The notes under the pieces are model-generated. The model had not been told where the DNA came from. It worked only from the letters and a program-made list of their open reading frames with translations, and searched no databases. Of a DNA stretch of 64,000 nucleotides, positions 62,201 to 64,000 are shown in pieces. How positions within the stretch are numbered: position 1 is the first letter of the stretch; every line of letters starts with the position of its first letter. Source of the stretch: Longicatena caecimuris (lineage in GTDB: Bacteria > Bacillota_I > Bacilli_A > Erysipelotrichales > Erysipelotrichaceae); NCBI RefSeq assembly GCF_004341945.1, contig NZ_SMBP01000019.1, positions 1-64,000 on the forward strand, read 5' to 3'. Position numbers and translations under genes: made by a program.

Positions 62201-64000
62201 GCTTGATGCTTACCTGACTATAGTAGTAATCATCTCCATCTAAGATCTTGTAACTGTCTGTTGAACCGGTATTTGGATAGGCATAGAGAAAATCATCGAC
62301 GGTCGTCATCTTATAGCTGGCTCCTTCGATACGTTCACCTAATTTACCATCTTCATTGGATGCATGATGGGTGAGCTTATAGCCACGTGTTGAACTGTTT
62401 ACGTGAAATGGAATGTCACCAATATCGGTGTTTTGTTTTCTTGCGGCTTTATAGGCTTCCAAAAAGCTCTTATACGTGCCTCCACCATTCTTATCAACAC
62501 CGATGATATCGCCTTTGTAATTCCATGCATAATCACGATATACCCAATTTGCTTTACTTGTTAGCTTTTGATCCTCATCTACTATATCATATGGATGTAA
62601 TACGACTTCAACTGTATTTTCAATCAAGGTATTCGGTTGGATCTTATCAGCAGGATAAGCAACGACTACTAGGATATACCCATATTGATTATCATAGTGT
62701 ATTAGCTTATCTTTGTTCATATCGGAGATTTTATAATAAGCACTATCTCCACGATAATTTATCTTGTTGTAGCTTCGATTGAAGCCAACTACTTTGCCCT
62801 CAAGATTTGATATATCTTTTAGGTATAATTCCCATGGCTGGGTTGCACTTCCTGTGATCTGCACTTGCCAAGCTACATATTTATACTTGGTAAAGTTATC
62901 TCCTTTGTACTCTTGTGGCAGGCTCGTTACGATGCTAGCCAACTGTTTCTCGGTATAAATACCTGGGTAATAGCTTTTAGCCCCTAAGGTATACGGCATC
63001 TTTGTGACCTTGGATAGCTTAACTTGTGAATCAATATGTCCCGTTAAAGGAGTCGTTGTCTTTTCTTCTTTTTGATCTTTAAATTGCACAGTGGCGGTTG
63101 GTTTTAAGCTCCATGTACTATCATCTACGAATTCCATGATTTGTAGATTCTTATACAATACCTGAAATGCCACATTGGAACCTGATGTGATCTTTTTATA
63201 GTTAAAGAACACAAGCTCATTGGTATCTTCATCCAGATAATAATTGAATGGTGTGATTCTGTTTTCTACAGGAGCATCTAAGGTTCCCTGTGGTATTGCG
63301 ATGTTGGTAGGTAGGATTCCTTTGTGATCCCTATCGTTAGACAATGTAGCAGGTATACGTATTTCAACACTACCTTTTTCTATATCACGATTATTGTGAA
63401 ATTCTATCTGGTATTTCAATGAGAAATCATTTGTCTTCTCTACATGATATTTATCATTTTGTCCTACATAATACGCATTGAATGCCCAGTCTTCGCTATC
63501 TAAAACTGCATACAAAGCTTTTATGAAATCACTATCCTGTGCATTAGCTGCTCCTACTTTTGTACTGTTTAGTTTGTTTAACTGCGCTGTAGTCATTAGT
63601 GGTTCTATTTTAGTGATTTTATGACGAATTGTTTTTTCTTCTTGTTTCTCTGATTGCTTGACTTCTGCTTTCTTCGTTGTATTCGTTTCTGTTTTCTTAT
63701 TCGCGGTCTCTTTTTGCTTTCGCGTTTCCTGCTTCACCGGGTTATCGGCTTTAGAAGCTTCCTTATTTACTTCTTGTTTTTGTCTTGTTTCTTTTCCTTC
63801 TTCAAACGCTTCTACTCTAAATAAAGCTAGTTCTAGTTTACTGCCTTCTTTGAGTTCTACATCTTCTTGCTCGATACGGTATTCCTTGTTCTTCTCCACT
63901 AGTTTTGGTTCTGCTTTTTTATTTACTGGTTCTTTCTCATCTTTTTTCTCTTGGATGATCGTATAGTCTTTTAGGTTCTTTTCGCTATCGACACTTTTAT
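56214..64000 (-). CDS. Giant surface protein with Cna-B-type modules and BspA leucine-rich repeats (5' end off window)
   Basis: The frame is open to the right edge (the GTG at 63899 is internal), so at least 2595 residues are encoded and the start is missing. A Lys/Glu-rich segment (TRKQKETANKKTETNTTKK) is followed by large beta-rich domains, then repeated DUF5979/Cna-B modules with DxDGKFTIKAG motifs, a bacterial Ig-like module and 13 BspA-type LRRs. No LPXTG motif or membrane helix ends it. The C-terminus (KIEWQSSQEGA) lies 4 nt from the next start. It may be secreted or attach through the anchored partner. Confidence 0.85.
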   Translation of the reverse strand, partial: KSVDSEKNLKDYTIIQEKKDEKEPVNKKAEPKLVEKNKEYRIEQEDVELKEGSKLELALFRVEAFEEGKETRQKQEVNKEASKADNPVKQETRKQKETANKKTETNTTKKAEVKQSEKQEEKTIRHKITKIEPLMTTAQLNKLNSTKVGAANAQDSDFIKALYAVLDSEDWAFNAYYVGQNDKYHVEKTNDFSLKYQIEFHNNRDIEKGSVEIRIPATLSNDRDHKGILPTNIAIPQGTLDAPVENRITPFNYYLDEDTNELVFFNYKKITSGSNVAFQVLYKNLQIMEFVDDSTWSLKPTATVQFKDQKEEKTTTPLTGHIDSQVKLSKVTKMPYTLGAKSYYPGIYTEKQLASIVTSLPQEYKGDNFTKYKYVAWQVQITGSATQPWELYLKDISNLEGKVVGFNRSYNKINYRGDSAYYKISDMNKDKLIHYDNQYGYILVVVAYPADKIQPNTLIENTVEVVLHPYDIVDEDQKLTSKANWVYRDYAWNYKGDIIGVDKNGGGTYKSFLEAYKAARKQNTDIGDIPFHVNSSTRGYKLTHHASNEDGKLGERIEGASYKMTTVDDFLYAYPNTGSTDSYKILDGDDYYYSQVSIKQNDTGYDPWEDSEAKPEESKDTIVYAMFKGSTVWEEVKVIPWNASGTMSYTFTEEQINRKPWRVKVEHESVNYLSTCSIDLKVRIQHDSPAFQELVKDEDNEQMLTLENIAGVMGQSLQDGKEEGYFHDATIGFNYAEPELKELSEALYGTLPIRDNAFAYLTSVQKNAASYKYGTSWNDAGTGRVHLKYDIMAYDGYELYGSEAIDYLKANLVRSPGRKDVVFYDLLPYGVKYDPSVEIIAGRVKTTNAMTWMYEKSWDTSQVKVSVDSKEDIITNYRGTGRMMVKFHIHYDGADPAGFYDSMWAESWGISFGAYYEWKDIDISNAATNISAFMPEKEDNEPLLGTDDQVMLDNGSDYPDTLSKDEYKVLGEDIDGDGITDERTVLYANTSVNDDMAIANSDTIEKLVKADNDRFGVFSESAIVAPKEGYTYEITVRNAQDTLKNIVVYDLLEDAPKHRSQQEKDKHFEDNWWYGTFDGIITTGLEKAGIKPVIYYNADRDARISTGEELPSSILTQKNGWYTEEEWLKDHKFADVKAVAVDLSKKMNGDDFEIVDMGSVSFRIHMISPNEDESKVDADHSNTANKNDTAVYAYNNSAYYSEKVGTSTKHTVIGNSVQVSQHELEKVEIVKVFGGNVPKEKQNSEFRFIASYNGSTYATQEYQLFKKIDGNWERQGTNRVYATEADGSFYLHADEKAVFDVKDKNLLTVEEEENPFWKVEIETKEQDEIQIRTYKNTYRPVLYAQKKLENDPKDKEAEVKKESFIFQAFADGEPMANAEYWLVDSVRTDGGIPKKLNQNVLKTDEDGKFTIKAGEIVALFPGVAGTAYEIKETQKGDDWFTDAGKDSVTGTMVNDGNSVSITNYYKWKDLYLKKELTHQKAEDCTQAFTFQVFTKDTPFANAEWVILKEDGTESDVHGTMDDEGKFSIALSGKTVKIKGFEAGTSFKIVEIDDTSDNYKAIQGTVEGTMPLYALKSDATIINDYILRPIRVTKMVSYDATDMTEEKLNAINDKEFTMTIKVNGAIYANKEYTIQRSGEPDTTTTTTDIGTFTIKNGQTIIFHDVGPAGTNYEIIETPDVNYPQIFPANGESSTGTIDKEGSKVTFVNGTENTLLIGKEYVVGDGDVNKIGEQYLETIKNDPTIRGKEKVTLKLEVQDANGDWKIWPSKAQNVQVTDALTNTIETITWNANSTLTIEPWKQVVIPTLTAGDSYRLSESTNDQYKLYKDGASFIEIIQKEPVNDGAIQDTIENKPLAIIKNQIIGKQQKSIIQKKMRLGSEEIPTGSQLVFRVESYDGTVWNPANEVSYILGDDNDWINNRIQKTKADGKITVEKTAKGYPILYFTEHDVKINPSNPMKDSYRIVEILEESEDTWGILSGYLQLADSYNGSLAIEDANTFVNSNRTTPIEIAKALNVDSEQEFTFELRQVTRSKQEVITSLEDILESRKGTNINYVIYDVTTNKQIATGNTGTTGEIKIKGNQYARLDLPDDTAWTVSEKQDTPYILTDLSGTNDKTLQLTKNMMLIQAKAPIILADLSVETNEEYLKEDSKVDKSKFTVNAIYSDGRVVRLSDDDYEINIDTVPKNVRTFDLTFTYTDDQTGESIKKVKSLKTIGTITLTKEMVTTGVIDANTGEPVVLNTGDVEIPEVIMYEGNPRVITSIGELAFYGNENITSIKMPDTIISIERAAFEKCSKITGELRIPNSVTSIGKSAFQECKGFTGSLIIPDTVTSIGEYAFYGCKGFTGNLIIPDSVTSIENGAFSNCSGFNGTLTISKSITSIKSYVFSNCSNLSSSLIIPDKVTSIENYAFYDCNGLTGKLIIPKSVTSIGDDAFSYCSGFTGDLVIPDSVTSIGEYAFIGCNGFTGSLTIGNSITSIEDSTFYGCNGFTGDLIIPDSVTSIEEYAFYGCNGFKGSLIIPDTVTSIGYLSFYGCNGFTGSLIIPKSVTSIGNAAFQGCTNLEKIIFTGNTDPSTMRNYPWNFDPGKIEWQSSQEGA
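56290..57240 (-). repeat. Thirteen 72-bp leucine-rich repeat units
   Basis: The 24-residue unit VTSIGxxAFxGCxGFTGSL, ending in IIPDS or similar, repeats 13 times with small changes. At DNA level CATAGAATGCATA and TATGCTTGTTAC recur every 72 bp. The stretch is more AT-rich than the rest of the gene, so it may have been added later. Confidence 0.88.

Noticed and set aside
63899-63899. GTG at 63899 as the start of the giant protein
   Set aside because: The frame remains open to the window edge, there is no SD, and no signal peptide follows.

Overview
The window is low-to-moderate G+C Firmicute DNA. Gene content (many fructose-type PTS genes, MtlR/BglG-type regulators, DUF3284 genes, SpaA/VaFE-type surface proteins) suggests a gut member of the Erysipelotrichaceae, of the Clostridium innocuum kind. 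That placement is inferred from gene style only.

Layout. (1) 1-478: 5' part of an IS256-family transposase, cut by the window edge. (2) 576-6020: chromosomal genes ispD, a Xaa-Pro aminopeptidase, mscL with a zinc-ribbon tail, a short-chain dehydrogenase and a ClpC-like ATPase whose second AAA+ module is degenerate. (3) 6440-33996: a complete Tn916-family integrative and conjugative element (ICE), about 27.6 kb, inserted in a host gene whose halves lie at 6185-6439 and 33997-35301. Joining the flanks at a TCA triplet present at both ends restores one open frame of about 519 codons and an AAAAACTCAAGTTTTT target. (4) 35469-53916: two paralogous sugar-PTS operons. Each has EIIA, EIIB, EIIC, a ManA-type isomerase, a mannitol-1-phosphate-dehydrogenase-family enzyme, a DUF3284 protein and a PRD/EIIA regulator. 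The first is extended by a class II aldolase, a GatZ/KbaZ-type subunit and a split transketolase. Between them (46270-46870) is a small graveyard of IS3 and AlbA_2 remnants and hairpin repeats. (5) 54110-64000: two surface-protein genes, one for a sortase-anchored Cna-B-type protein and one, open at the right edge, for a giant protein of more than 2590 residues ending in 13 BspA-like leucine-rich repeats.

The ICE has the Tn916 backbone read leftward: int, xis, orf8, orf7 and an XRE regulator on the left; orf13/tcpC, orf14, orf15, orf16, orf17, ardA, orf19, orf20 relaxase, oriT, orf21/tcpA, orf22 and orf23 on the right. There is no tet(M). At the usual cargo position sits a visibly AT-rich block (about 11.2-16.4 kb) with an OmpR-type winged-helix gene that looks frameshifted at its start, a membrane acyltransferase, two isochorismatase-like cysteine hydrolases, a C45-type Ntn amidohydrolase, a cysteine-rich protein, an ArsR-like regulator and a divergent MerR/GyrI-type regulator. 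A textbook MerR-type promoter (19-bp spacer) lies between the last two. Three related palindromic boxes precede the winged-helix, acyltransferase and isochorismatase genes. This looks like a small ligand-controlled amide-hydrolysis or detoxification module.

Other ICE additions are two tandem ArdA antirestriction proteins, a protein resembling the Mom family of DNA adenine modifiers, an unrecognised 132-residue protein beside oriT, and a 1257-residue thioester/VaFE-repeat surface adhesin in the place of orf24. The element thus combines at least two likely defence-evasion strategies with a host-attachment protein and a metabolic cargo.
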